DNA of 64,000 nt, taken from the NCBI GenBank assembly GCA_022829145.1, contig CM040746.1:2016731-2080730 (forward strand). Reading direction: 5' to 3'. Below, in pieces: positions 1 to 9,929 of the stretch. Positions within the stretch are counted from its first letter, which is position 1; each line of letters begins with the position of its first letter. The notes below the pieces were generated by a model, which saw only the letters and a program-made list of their open reading frames with translations, was not told the origin of the DNA and ran no database searches. The position numbers and the translations under genes were made by a program. This stretch comes from Albula goreensis (Eukaryota; Chordata; Actinopteri; Albuliformes; Albulidae).

Positions 1-1736
1 GAGGTCTGAGTCTGTTCACAAAATAAAACTTAATTTAAAAAAAAAAATTAGCAGGCTAATTTCCTTTCTTTTGAGTTCCTCACCTTCATGATTCATAATA
101 TTGTTAAATTATTATCCAAACCGAATCCGCATATTTTCTCATAACATATGCCACCCACACGTTGCCTCCTTAATAAAAATGATGGATAAAGCTGGAACCG
201 TTTTTAAGGTCTATGTTCTCAAAAGTGCAAGTCAGCAAATTCAATATGCTTTATGCAGGAGAGAAAAAAAACTGATTGTGGCCAGAAGAAAATGGAGGGC
301 ACATTAATTCTTCTAAAGTAATAAAAATATAGAATTATCATTTGGATCTCTTTTCAGATATTTAGCAGAGGCGTAATGTATAAAACTTCCTGGAGCCACG
401 ATGCATTAATTCATATATATATTAGTGAACGGCGATTTGCAGTAAAGTAGCCCACAGCATTTTACACATAATCAGGGCAGTTAAAGTCTTAATTGTTCTA
501 CTCTTTTTTTCCTTCCTCTTAAGCATCCAAATTTATTGCTCAACACTCAACCACTGACATGTGTTTTTCTGTGCTAAATACATTTCATGCATTTCTGCAT
601 TTCTTCTTTTTTCATTGCACAGACTAATTTTTTGGGATGGAGGTGAGTGGAGGAGGTTTGGTTATAAGCACATATTATGTGGGGCATTTTCAATGACTTT
701 ATGTAGTAAACATTTAATAACCATATAATAACAATATCACAAGGTGTCATTTGAATAACTTCTCTCTGCACCGCACAGATATTATTGTTGCTGCATCATG
801 GACGGCACCTTCATACCACCCCCCACCACCCAACGTGTGTGATGCGTCATGAGTGAAGACAAAGCAAATAAATAAATAAGCCGACCTGTCCCCATTTACC
901 CTGTAGCAAATTCACCATATTCAACCATCAGGGACCAAAGTGTCTGCATTTAGCTGAGGGAGGGGTGTCATCCAAACCGCATACAAGCATGCATACACGC
1001 AAAAAAGTAAAATAGGTGGGTGGTGTGTGTTGGGGGAGGGTGGTTGCGATGTTGAAGGTTCCCATGGGATGCTGTGATATGGTGTGTGACTGACGTGTGG
1101 TGTAGGGCGGTGACAGACCTGTGTGATCCCCATATGCACTTGGCCATGGTCACAGGGGGCACCCTGCATATTTAGTTGCCTAAATTATACATTCCATATC
1201 AATAGCTGATGTGCAGCGTCCATGACAGAAAAGCACTGGTGGACAGAAGGTACAGATTGATTGCTGAAAGGTGGTCTGACAGGGACAAACAGAGCCACAG
1301 TCACAGAGGAATTAGCTGCCCTGGCCGTTTCTAAGAATCTGAGAATGGCGCACTGCTGGTCAAGTTTGCTTGGAGGCTATCCATGGAAACTCTGTACACA
1401 ACAAGCCACTCTGATTGCCCACTTCTGTCGCTGCATTTTGCTATGTGCATACCCACACACATGTGTATACCTGTGCACATGGACATACCTTTGTACATAA
1501 CTTAGTGCCTAACTACAGACATTGACAAACTTATGTGTATACCTGTATGCATGGACATACCTGTGACTGTTTGCTGACCACATCCTCACCTACCTACAAT
1601 TAGTGTTCCTGATACCGCTGAGATTTATATCTTTACTACCCATGCTGATCATGTACCTTCACTGTTCACCTGGTTATTGTTCACCTGGTGAGCATACCTT
1701 CACTGTTTACCTGCAGAGCAGAATGTGTGTTAATTG
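1..1736. other. Intergenic DNA, no gene seen
   Basis: AT-rich unique-looking sequence with short scattered open frames and no recognisable product. The only structure seen is a diverged 29-bp direct duplication (1462-1490 and 1534-1562, both reading TGTGTATACCTG then ATGGACATACCT) and a short repeat of the string TTCACCTGG near 1665-1690. I see no promoter, exon or RNA gene. Confidence 0.6.
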
Positions 1737-2767
1737 CAGCATTGGGAAGTAATTAAACTAGCAGTTTAGCTACATTTTGCAGTAGCTTGCTGGTACTTCA
1801 ACCATATTAATATTTTCATAGTGATTCAAGCAGTTAAAGTTTGCCATTGTTTGTGATAGATAACTACTGAAACTGCAAACAATTTTGAGCCATATAAGGA
1901 AAGGAATGATTTTTATTTTTACTGTACCATTGCTTCCGTACAGTAATTGGACCCTCTTTGACCAGCCCCACCCCCTTTTTCAGTACTCACACAGCGAGAA
2001 CGTCCTTATGGATAAACCTCCAGAAGCAAATACATGACACGTGAGCTTCGCAAGCCTAGAGTAAATACACTCTCTACTGCAAAGTCATCAAACTCAAATC
2101 CATGAACACATATAAAGGTGAGTGTACTAACATTGACTTTCCTAGCCAACCCATTAAAGTTTAGATAAGTTAGCCACATTGCAATGTCACATACAGGCAA
2201 TTGATTTAATTCAGTGAATGTCAACATTCGTCTAATTAAATAAAGTCTGTAGCATTAAATATTGATTATTGCTATGTATGAACAAATGTTCAGAGAAGTT
2301 GTTGCATTCTATTTTAGTGGTTACCTGGCTAACTGAGTAATCCTGCTTGGTGCAATATCCCCACCTGGACTCTAGTTTCTGGAAGGCAGGTGTCTGACTG
2401 ATGGACATTGTATACAAAACCAATGCTGACATTCCTTGCACTTCCCTATAAATAGTGGGGTATTTTATTTTTTTGGTTTATGTATGACCTGATAACAAAC
2501 GGGCAATTTTTGCAATACACCCAACTGAGTGGCATTTTTTGCTGGCATGTGACTTTTTAAAATAATATTTTGTTATAATTTTGTATCATATGTACATTTG
2601 ATCTTTTTTTTTTTTTACAAAGTAGTCTGAACTACTTTTTCTAAGTATCTTCAGTTAACCAAACTAGATTTCTCCCCAGGGTGGCTTTGCTGTAGTTCAA
2701 CTACTTCCAGTGTGAAGTAATTGGTAGCTTGCAAAGTTATGCTTTCAAAATAGCTTCCCCAACACTG
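1737..2767. mobile_element. Non-autonomous hAT element with 8-bp target duplication
   Basis: The left end reads CAGCATTGGGAAGTAATT. The right end, read on the minus strand, is CAGTGTTGGGGAAGCTATTT. These are imperfect terminal inverted repeats of the CAGTGTTGGGAAG type common in fish hAT transposons. The element is flanked by an 8-bp target duplication, GTTAATTG at 1729-1736 and GCTAATTG at 2768-2775, with one mismatch. The interior of about 1 kb shows no transposase frame; minus-strand open frames of 69 and 73 codons have no recognisable domain. It was therefore moved in trans by a hAT transposase. The subterminal run near 2607-2720 with AAGTAGT/ACTACTT repeats is also typical. The diverged TIRs and duplication suggest a moderately old insertion. 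Confidence 0.85.
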
Positions 2768-2775
2768 GCTAATTG

Positions 2776-3788
2776 CTTGCTCACAAAAATACACACTTGG
2801 CCCACAGATACAGAACAGTGTCTCTGCAGCTTGTCTGTTCTCTGCACCGTTTGCAGTCTTTGTAACGGCATTGTCTAGCAGTACATTTCCATGGAGATCA
2901 TTCGCATGAAAGATCGTTCACAGGAGAGTCCTAATAAATAAACTCCATGTCTCCATATGTGCTATCAAGCTCAAAATGATTTTTGGCATTAAATCAACTC
3001 TGTCTGGGTACATTTTACTCCAGTTCAGAATATGTAATCCTTATTGGATTGAAAGTGTGAATGTACTGTGTCTCTGTTGGCCACTGAAAACAGCATTGCT
3101 CATTCCCCTATTATCAATGTGATGTTTTTGTTGTTTTTTTATGTTTGCTTTGTGTTGTGGTTTTTCTGTTCAGGACTGGAACAGATCAGATTTTGGGGAT
3201 TGGGGCAAAGCATGTTGAAGTAGGCCTGCTTTCTATTGGCTCATGAGATCAGAGCGAGAGGCGCATAGACAGTGAAACTGCTGTACACCTGTCAGACGCA
3301 CAGATGCAAGTGAGCACCCTCTCTCTTTCATCTTATTCTGAAAACCAAGGAATAGCAGACACATGTGTTTGTGTTTTATTGACGAGTGGAGAGACGGGGG
3401 CCTCTTTTTCCTCTCCTCCTCCTTGTTATCGAGTCTTTTTCTTCTGTGGATCTCAGGTAATTATATAAAACTGTGGATTTGGACTAAAACAGTCCAGCAG
3501 TCATCAATCTCACCCTGAAATGTACACAGAGTGGAAACAGAGACTTTGCTTTGGGGAGAATGATATTGATCGCTGAGATATAACAGCAGGGGGCAAAACT
3601 TCACCACCCAGTTCCTTGTATGTGTGTTGGTGTGTGTCTATAGTTGAAAGAAGTAGAATGTATTTGAGAGCTTTCAAAGCAGAGAAGACGGTATAAGTTT
3701 GCATGCATTTACATGCCGATAAATGTTGTTATGACTGTGAATGATCCATGAAAATGAAGGTGAAAAATCTTGCCTGAAGTATAAATCT
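2776..3788. other. Intergenic DNA, no gene seen
   Basis: No repeat family or protein recognised. A string resembling a splice donor (CTCAG then GTAATT, near 3457) follows a pyrimidine-rich stretch, but there is no open frame or acceptor that makes an exon call supportable. Confidence 0.5.
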
Positions 3789-4064
3789 CAGTCGATCCTC
3801 TGTATCTGCGGCTTCTGCATCCGCAGATTCACAACTGCGGATCAAAAATATTCGAGAAAAAAAAAATCCAGGAAGTTCCAAAAAGCAAAACTTGAATATG
3901 ACTTTAATACAGTAACAATGCAGTATAAAAACTATTTACATGGCATTTACATTGTATTAGGTATTATAAGTAATCTAGAGATGATTTAAAGTATGCGGGA
4001 GGATTGCGTAGGTTATATGCAAGTACTACGCCATTTTATACATGGGACAAGAGCACCTGCGGAT
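3789..4064 (+). mobile_element. Tigger/pogo-type MER2-like DNA transposon remnant
   Basis: The left end CAGTCGATCCTCTGTATCTG, followed by the string TGCATCCGCAGATTC and later AAGTTCCAAAAAGCAAAACT, matches the terminal and internal text I know from tetrapod MER2-like Tigger elements (Tc1/mariner superfamily, pogo branch). The conserved string ATTAGGTATTATAAGTAATC (3956-3975) and the later GTAGGTTATATGCAAGTACT fit the same family. The right inverted repeat is cut off after GCGGAT at about 4064, where Tc1 sequence begins. No transposase is present. Family identity is from memory of the consensus, so the exact subfamily is uncertain. Confidence 0.7.
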
Positions 4065-4065
4065 C

Positions 4066-4292
4066 CGCCCAACACCCTCTCATCGGTTCTTAGTTTATCC
4101 TTGTCGGTAGGTACTCACCACTGCTGCCTCGGAGCACCCTACAAGCCTTGCCATTTCGGAGATGCTCTGACCCAGCCGTGTGTCCATAACAATTTGGCCC
4201 TTGTCAAAGTCTCTCAGGTCTGTACGCCTGCCCATTTCTCCCACATCCAACACACTGACTGGTCCAGTTCCCTTACTGCTCTGCACAAACAT
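4066..4292 (-). mobile_element. Tc1-like transposase N-terminal fragment
   Basis: A minus-strand frame starting with ATG at 4233-4235 reads MGRRTDLRDFDKGQIVM and then GQSISEMARLVGCS, the helix-turn-helix DNA-binding head of fish Tc1-like transposases. It runs a further VVSTYRQ and then stops; nucleotide similarity (GGGTGTTGGGCG on the minus strand) continues to the junction at about 4066. The catalytic DDE domain and both inverted repeats are missing, so this is a dead fragment. It belongs to the same Tc1 family as the element at 31496-32375, which carries the equivalent VSTY segment. Confidence 0.8.
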
Positions 4293-6575
4293 GAATCATG
4301 GCATGTGGCAAATCATTTTATAGAAAGTCAGGAAATTGACTTTTACAACTAAATTTTTTACTAAAATATCAATTTTTGGGCTTAGATTACTGTACAGCAC
4401 CATTTTTAAACTACAGGATGAGGTATATAGCTGAGAAATATCATGATGAGTGAAAGGACCTTTAAATGTACTCAATACTGCCCAGTTTTCCTTGATGCCC
4501 TTGCTAGGGTTGTAAGACAATTTGGAATTCTAAAGCGATATCAGAATGTTCTGGGAGTGTTTTGTGTTGGCTGGGTACGCTCACGTACTCGTCTGGTGTG
4601 GTGAAGATAGAGCAGTGGTGGCACGTAAAGATTCTCAGCCTGTCCGTCAACTCACCTCGCTGAATCATGGGTAAAATGACACATCCGTCAGCTTGGGTGT
4701 TAATTCCAATGGGCATAACGTTGCTGCAGACTGAGGCTGAAACTGACAGAAACCGTTTTGCTGCATGACACTTGTCACCAGCCCCTGGTCTTTATATCCA
4801 AGACAGGCAGTGCGGGAGCACCAGGATAATGCAACGATTTATCAAAAAATAGTTGTGAGCAAAAGATTCACAAGGGAGCCAGCTTTTCTCCCACAAACTT
4901 GGCTTCTTTGGGAAACAAACAGAATGTTAGAATGCACATTAGAATGCAAAAATTCATAGAATGGGTCAATGGTGACACTGACTCAAGCCAAAAATATCAC
5001 GATCACGATATATCTACATAACGAGTGGCAGCAAATCCATCCACAGGAGGTGGATGCAGAAAATAAAGAAATAAATAAGTGAATGGCAGAGGTGCCCTAC
5101 CTCTCCCTCCCGCACCCAAACACACATTTTCAAGCGGAGTGAGCACCGTGAAAACCTGAGACAGAGATAAAGGAGTCTAAATAGGTCATGCATGGACACA
5201 GGGTTTAATTTGTGACTTTACAAATAAATAAATAAATAAATGCACAAAACAGAAATGGCTTTGCCACTTAGTTAATTTGCTTGCTGGTAGATTAGGTGGC
5301 TTCTTGATGCCGTCCCCAGAATGCACCGTTTTCCTGCTTGGGCTTGCAGAAAAGCGAGGGGGGGAGACAGTGAGGGAGAAGCCTGTGACACAGTGATAAG
5401 TCAGAAGAGAATTTGTGTGCGAGGGCATCATTTGCACTACAAAGACTCTATTTTTTGTGTTATTTACAGAAGACAAGGAGCTCCACTCTGAAGTCAGTTA
5501 TTTTGTGGTAATGGTTTCTCGCGCACGCCCGGGCTCTGCATCCCCGCCGTGCTCCGTTGCTCTCGTACCAGACCCTGTTTAGTTCTGCCACCCGTCCTCT
5601 CGGCCGACCAGATTCAAAAAGTTCAGACAAAGAAGTCCTTGACTGCCGTCCAGGTGAGCTGCAGGGTGAATGTTTTACCCTGCGTTTATCTTCAATTCCA
5701 CTACCAATAACTCAGGTGAGGCAAGTTAATTGTAGCAAACTGCTTTCATTGATTAATGAAATGAGTAACAACGTAAACCTCCATGCCCTTACTTTAAAAA
5801 GGGAATGAAATGAAACACAAATGCACACTTTTTTTGGAAACTTTAAACTGCATTAATATCAAAAGCATCAAAATGGATTTTAACCCTCCATCAATCTCAT
5901 TGTCTCTCCATGACTCCTCCTCCTTTTCATGGAGTCACACCTTTTTACCTTTTGCGGAAGGGCATGTAGCAAGAAATAAAATAAACAAAATATATGTGAG
6001 TGTGTGTGTGCTATCCCCCTAACCTGTGAATATGTCATAACGGAATGAGGGTGGAACATGTACAGGTAAGTAGGTTTTCTTCCAAAAAAATAATATATCA
6101 TTTTAACAGCAAGTGCATAAGCCTGCATTAAACAGTTCAATGCCAGATCCTTCCCATCTATTTTACACTTCCTTTGGATTGAAGTGAAAGCACATTTTAA
6201 ACACATCTGTGTCGTGAGGGGTGTTGATATTGGCTGAGAGTGTTTTACGGTATCTCCTCTGTATTTAGTTTCTGTATATACGCATAGTATGTTCTTTTTC
6301 TTTATTAGATCCTCTTCAAGCTACATACTGGAATTGGATTCCTTCCAATCTCCAAACTGAAAAGATCTGCATAATGCAATTTTAATGGCCATTTCTGCCC
6401 TTGCTAAAGAGTCCCATTCTCTGCTAGACAGACAGACAACTCTCCCATTACTGCCATTCTGTGAAGGACAGTGACAGTGAAATCACAAAATACACCTTTA
6501 CTACTTATGAATGATGCCTGTGCAAATGACTGCTGTATGATGTTTGAAAGTGTGCCTCTGACGATGAAACAAATA
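4293..6575. other. Intergenic DNA with isolated splice-like strings
   Basis: No recognised gene or repeat apart from an (AAAT)n tract at 5222-5240. Two places have donor-like strings after short open frames. One is on the minus strand near 4660 (GCGAG then GTGAGT). The other is on the plus strand near 5651 (GTCCAG then GTGAGC), after a GC-rich stretch at 5520-5650. Neither has a matching acceptor, recognisable peptide or length that would justify an exon call. Confidence 0.5.
5222..5240. repeat. (AAAT)n microsatellite
   Basis: About five uninterrupted AAAT units. Simple sequence with no further feature seen. Confidence 0.9.
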
Positions 6576-6863
6576 CAGGTGACCCTCCCACATTGCAGCT
6601 TTCTGCATAGCAGCTATGATTTTTCTCAGGTCAGCAACAAACAATTAAGTTATGGGATAACTCCCTTTTAAAATGTAATTGTCCCATAAAACTGACTAAC
6701 CATTTGAGCACTAGACAGCGCAGAGTTCCAGCCTGGTTTAAAATGCTCACAGTGCCCCGCATACTTGCTTTGCTTGCCTAGGGGGGGCCTAAAATTTTAT
6801 GCGGTTTTTCCACTTCACTGGGGGGCTGAGCCCCTAAGCCCCGCGATACGGGAGGGTCACCTG
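6576..6863. mobile_element. TA-flanked MITE, copy 1
   Basis: 288 bp with inverted termini CAGGTGACCCTCCC and GGGAGGGTCACCTG, flanked by TA on both sides (6574-6575 and 6864-6865). That is the insertion signature of Tc1/mariner or pogo transposons. There is no open frame. The interior includes CACTAGACAGCGCAGA, which recurs in reverse complement in the second copy at 18620-18905. Two copies in one window suggest a sizeable family in this genome. It was mobilised in trans by an unidentified transposase. Confidence 0.88.
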
Positions 6864-6865
6864 TA

Positions 6866-7402
6866 GATAAATAAAATTGCTTCCGATGTCAATTGCCATG
6901 ACATCATGTAATTATAACTATAAAATGAACAAAAAACTGTGCCATCTAGTATGTCTGGGATGCAATTGCACACATTAACTGATTAGTTACAGGGGCCAGA
7001 ACAGGCCAATAAGGGCGAAGATGCCTTTAACGACCTAATTTGCTCATGGTGGCTACTTAAGCACTGTCCCATGCTGCAATCCTTCTCAAATTTTTAGCAT
7101 ATGTTTATGCATGTGGCTGGAGATTACATCTATCATACGAAGGTCACTGTCTATTAGCGGGAATGTGCTTCACTGAGCACGTTTTCCCTGACTCAAAGCA
7201 AGGAGAGACAGCAGATTTTTACTGAGAGCTGGAAACATTCTCACCAAACTTTAACCAAGGACTCCTGCACTGCTTCTCTGTGCTGTCAGATAACCACTTC
7301 TAAAACTCGAATTGAGTTATGCCACTGAGCAGGGTGCAGTTCATAAAGCTCTAGTATGTATACATTCACAGATATAAGGCAAGTTGGTCTCATTAAGGCA
7401 GC
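6866..7402. other. Intergenic DNA, nothing recognised
   Basis: Unique-looking sequence with no repeats, exons or motifs that I can support. Confidence 0.5.
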
Positions 7403-7407
7403 GAGAT

Positions 7408-7928
7408 TGTCAGTAATGCTGTGTGATTACTTGTTTTCAGTCATGTTGGTTAGGGTTCGTTTTCTGTCCATGTACCTGTGTTTTGTGTTTCCCTGTGCTG
7501 ACCACGCCTCCCTTGTTACCTGTTGATTGTTCATGCGTTTCACCTGCTCTGCCCCGCACATGTTTCTCATTTGCCAATTTGTATGTGTATTTATACTCTG
7601 TTTGTGGTTCAGTTTGTCGCGAGTTCGTCTCAGTGATTTATCCTGTTACGCTATGAGCCTTTGTGTCTGGTTTGCCTGCCTGATTTTTGACCAGTCTTTG
7701 TTTTCCGTTTTCGAGTTTTGGATTGTGTTTTTGTACTTTCGCCGAAGTCTGCATGATTACGACCCTTGCTTGCTATTTTGACCTAGATTCCCAGACTGTG
7801 AATTTGTACTGTTGCCGTGCCTTCCCTGGTTTTCGACCCACGCCTGTACCTGACCCCGGTTTTGGATTTCAACTTGGCTTCGTTAATAAACTTGCCCTGC
7901 ACCGTTTGTCCGCGTCTGAGTCGTGACA
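7408..7928 (+). mobile_element. Solo LTR (Gypsy-type fish LTR), whole, young-looking
   Basis: 521 bp beginning TGTCAGTAATGCTGTG and ending GAGTCGTGACA, with a polyadenylation signal AATAAA at about 7885. It is flanked by a perfect 5-bp target duplication, GAGAT, at 7403-7407 and 7929-7933. The T-rich sequence is typical of fish LTRs. No gag, pol or second LTR is adjacent, so this is a solo LTR left after recombination between the two ends of a provirus-like element. The perfect duplication implies a relatively recent insertion. The start is shared with the degraded LTR at 58706. Assignment to Gypsy rather than another LTR group is inference. Confidence 0.85.
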
Positions 7929-7933
7929 GAGAT

Positions 7934-8669
7934 GTCTGGGCCCTAGCACTTTGATGGTGAAGTTTGCTGTTTTCTGATAGTATGTGAAAGTTCTGTACTG
8001 TGATCTGGCAAAATATGAATTAATATCTGTAAACTAAAGTTCCCCAAAAAGAAAGAAACAACATTGGTACTCTTGTTGAGATCCCATTGGAGAGTGCAGG
8101 TGCTTATGAGTGCCCTACTGACACTCCTAATCATGGCATTTGTCTTCGGTTGCAACATCCTCTGGTGGCAGAATCCCTGGCACAGCAACCCATAGATACC
8201 AGTCCTCTGAAACTCCGAACGGTCCTTCTCTGCTTACAGGCTAACAGTCCCAGTGGTTCCAGATTCTCATACCTACTGGAAAGCTTAACTATGAGCTGTC
8301 ACCAAGGCTTGACTGGGTTTTCCAGGAGTCTTGAGGTGGCAAAAATAAAGAATTGCTACAGGTAAACTTGTAATTGTTTACTTCACCAAAGAAGCTGTTT
8401 TAAGAAATCAAAAACCACACCCTTAATTCCTAATTGGAAAAATTGTACATTATAATAATGTAATTGGCTTGACAATTTAAAATTAAAATGGAATGAAGTT
8501 GTTCCAGCCATTTCTAAATAATGTAGGTGGAGCACACACAAAGTTTAAAACTTTAAATATACTGGTCTTGAGTTAACCAATGACCGCTCAGTACGAATAA
8601 TGAATTTGACATATACCTATCTTTATTTTACTGAAGAAAAGTATAAGAACATGGAATGACCCTCTTTGA
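7934..8669. other. Intergenic DNA, no gene seen
   Basis: An open frame at 8087-8365 ends just before a donor-like string (CTACAG then GTAAAC), but the peptide is not recognisable and no acceptor is evident. I do not call it a gene. Confidence 0.45.
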
Positions 8670-9310
8670 TTTTTATGTCATCATTGCTGGTGTTATCTTT
8701 GTTTTTATTTGTTTGTTTCATGCTTTTTCGTTTGTACTATCGTCGGGAAGGTAACGACGTTCTTCTGGCCAACCGGCTGTCTTTTCCTATCTTGTTTGGT
8801 TATCGGCTGACTGCTAGGTATGGCTGATTAGTGATTTGTTTCAGGTGTGTGAGGTCTTTATATTACCCAGGACTTCAGCATCTCTTTGCGTTAGTGTCAT
8901 CTATACACTTCGCCGGTTTTGGCAAAGATTTTGTCCGCTGGTTTTCAGCTTAGTATGCCTTGTATGTAAGTACAAATGTAGGAGTTCTTTATTTTCTTTT
9001 TCTTGCGGGATTGATCCCTGTTCACCCGCCGAAGAACTTTGGTGCTTAAGTATCTGCGTGGTACTTCGCAGTTTGCTCTTTATATATTAAGAGCTGTTAG
9101 TTTTATCACTCCTGAAGTCTTAGTTTCTTTTTATTTATCTTGGAAATGGGGTTCTCCCACAGGAGTTTTTTTTTTTTGTTTTGTTTTAGGGATTTGTTCC
9201 CTCTAATCTGTCTCCTTCGAGACCTAAGTGGTTGGGGGAATTTGTTCCTTAGCTTGTCGTCTGAGTATTGTGCACACATCCCATCATCATCATCATCATC
9301 ATCATCAGTC
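8670..9310 (+). repeat. T-rich retroelement-like stretch ending in (CAT)n
   Basis: A plus-strand T-rich segment begins near TGTCATCATTGCTGG and runs through dense T-runs to a (CAT)n tract at 9282-9307. The base composition resembles untranslated or LTR regions of fish retroelements, and a simple repeat at the end is common in LINE tails. No coding domain or target duplication is visible, so it stays unclassified. It could also be ordinary intergenic sequence with a microsatellite. Confidence 0.25.
9282..9307. repeat. (CAT)n microsatellite
   Basis: Nearly nine uninterrupted CAT units, about 26 bp. Confidence 0.9.
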
Positions 9311-9929
9311 CTCACATTTTAAGTGATGATGTTGGCTGGAAATGTGCAGTTCTCCATTCAAAAGCAACCATTACATTACAGGACATTGCTAAACCATCAC
9401 TGATCACTTCTAAAAAGAATTTTAAATTTAATATATCTGGAAACAACTGAGGGTAAAGGGAGAGGCCAAGGAGTGTGTCACAGCCAAGTTTAATTTATAA
9501 CTGGTGTCTTATGGTAGCCATATTTATACTCATTATAAGAGACTGGTATGAAAATGGTATTCTTGAAAAGATATGTTCCATTGAATTAATTAAAAATTTC
9601 CATTGACATTAAAGAAAATATCAGAACTTTGCTCCAAATCACATTTTCGCCTGATCCATCCCCACTATAAATTAACCATGCGTAACCAGTCCCCAACCTT
9701 GACCAGTTGAAAAGCTGACTCTGGGTGTTTTCTGAGTGTGTTTTCTCATCCTGGGTGTGTTCTGTACTTATTAGTTGTTTTCATGTTGTTGCATAAGAAC
9801 GTAATCTGATAAGAATGTCATCTGTGGTTTGTTTCCTTGTGTGATTTGTTCCCAAGGTTATTAGTCAGAGGAGAAATTAGAAGCTTGATTCAGAGCCACG
9901 CCTCCCTAAATGTGCTTGTGCAGTCAAAA

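Noticed and set aside
4504-4716. Possible minus-strand exon with a GTGAGT donor
   Set aside because: The peptide is unrecognised, the frame before the donor contains a stop in one reading, and no acceptor or neighbouring exon was found.
5511-5660. Possible first exon in a GC-rich patch with a GTGAGC donor
   Set aside because: Only a 23-codon frame from the first ATG and no downstream exon recognised.
8087-8365. Open frame ending near a GTAAAC donor-like string
   Set aside because: No protein similarity that I recognise, no acceptor; common by chance.
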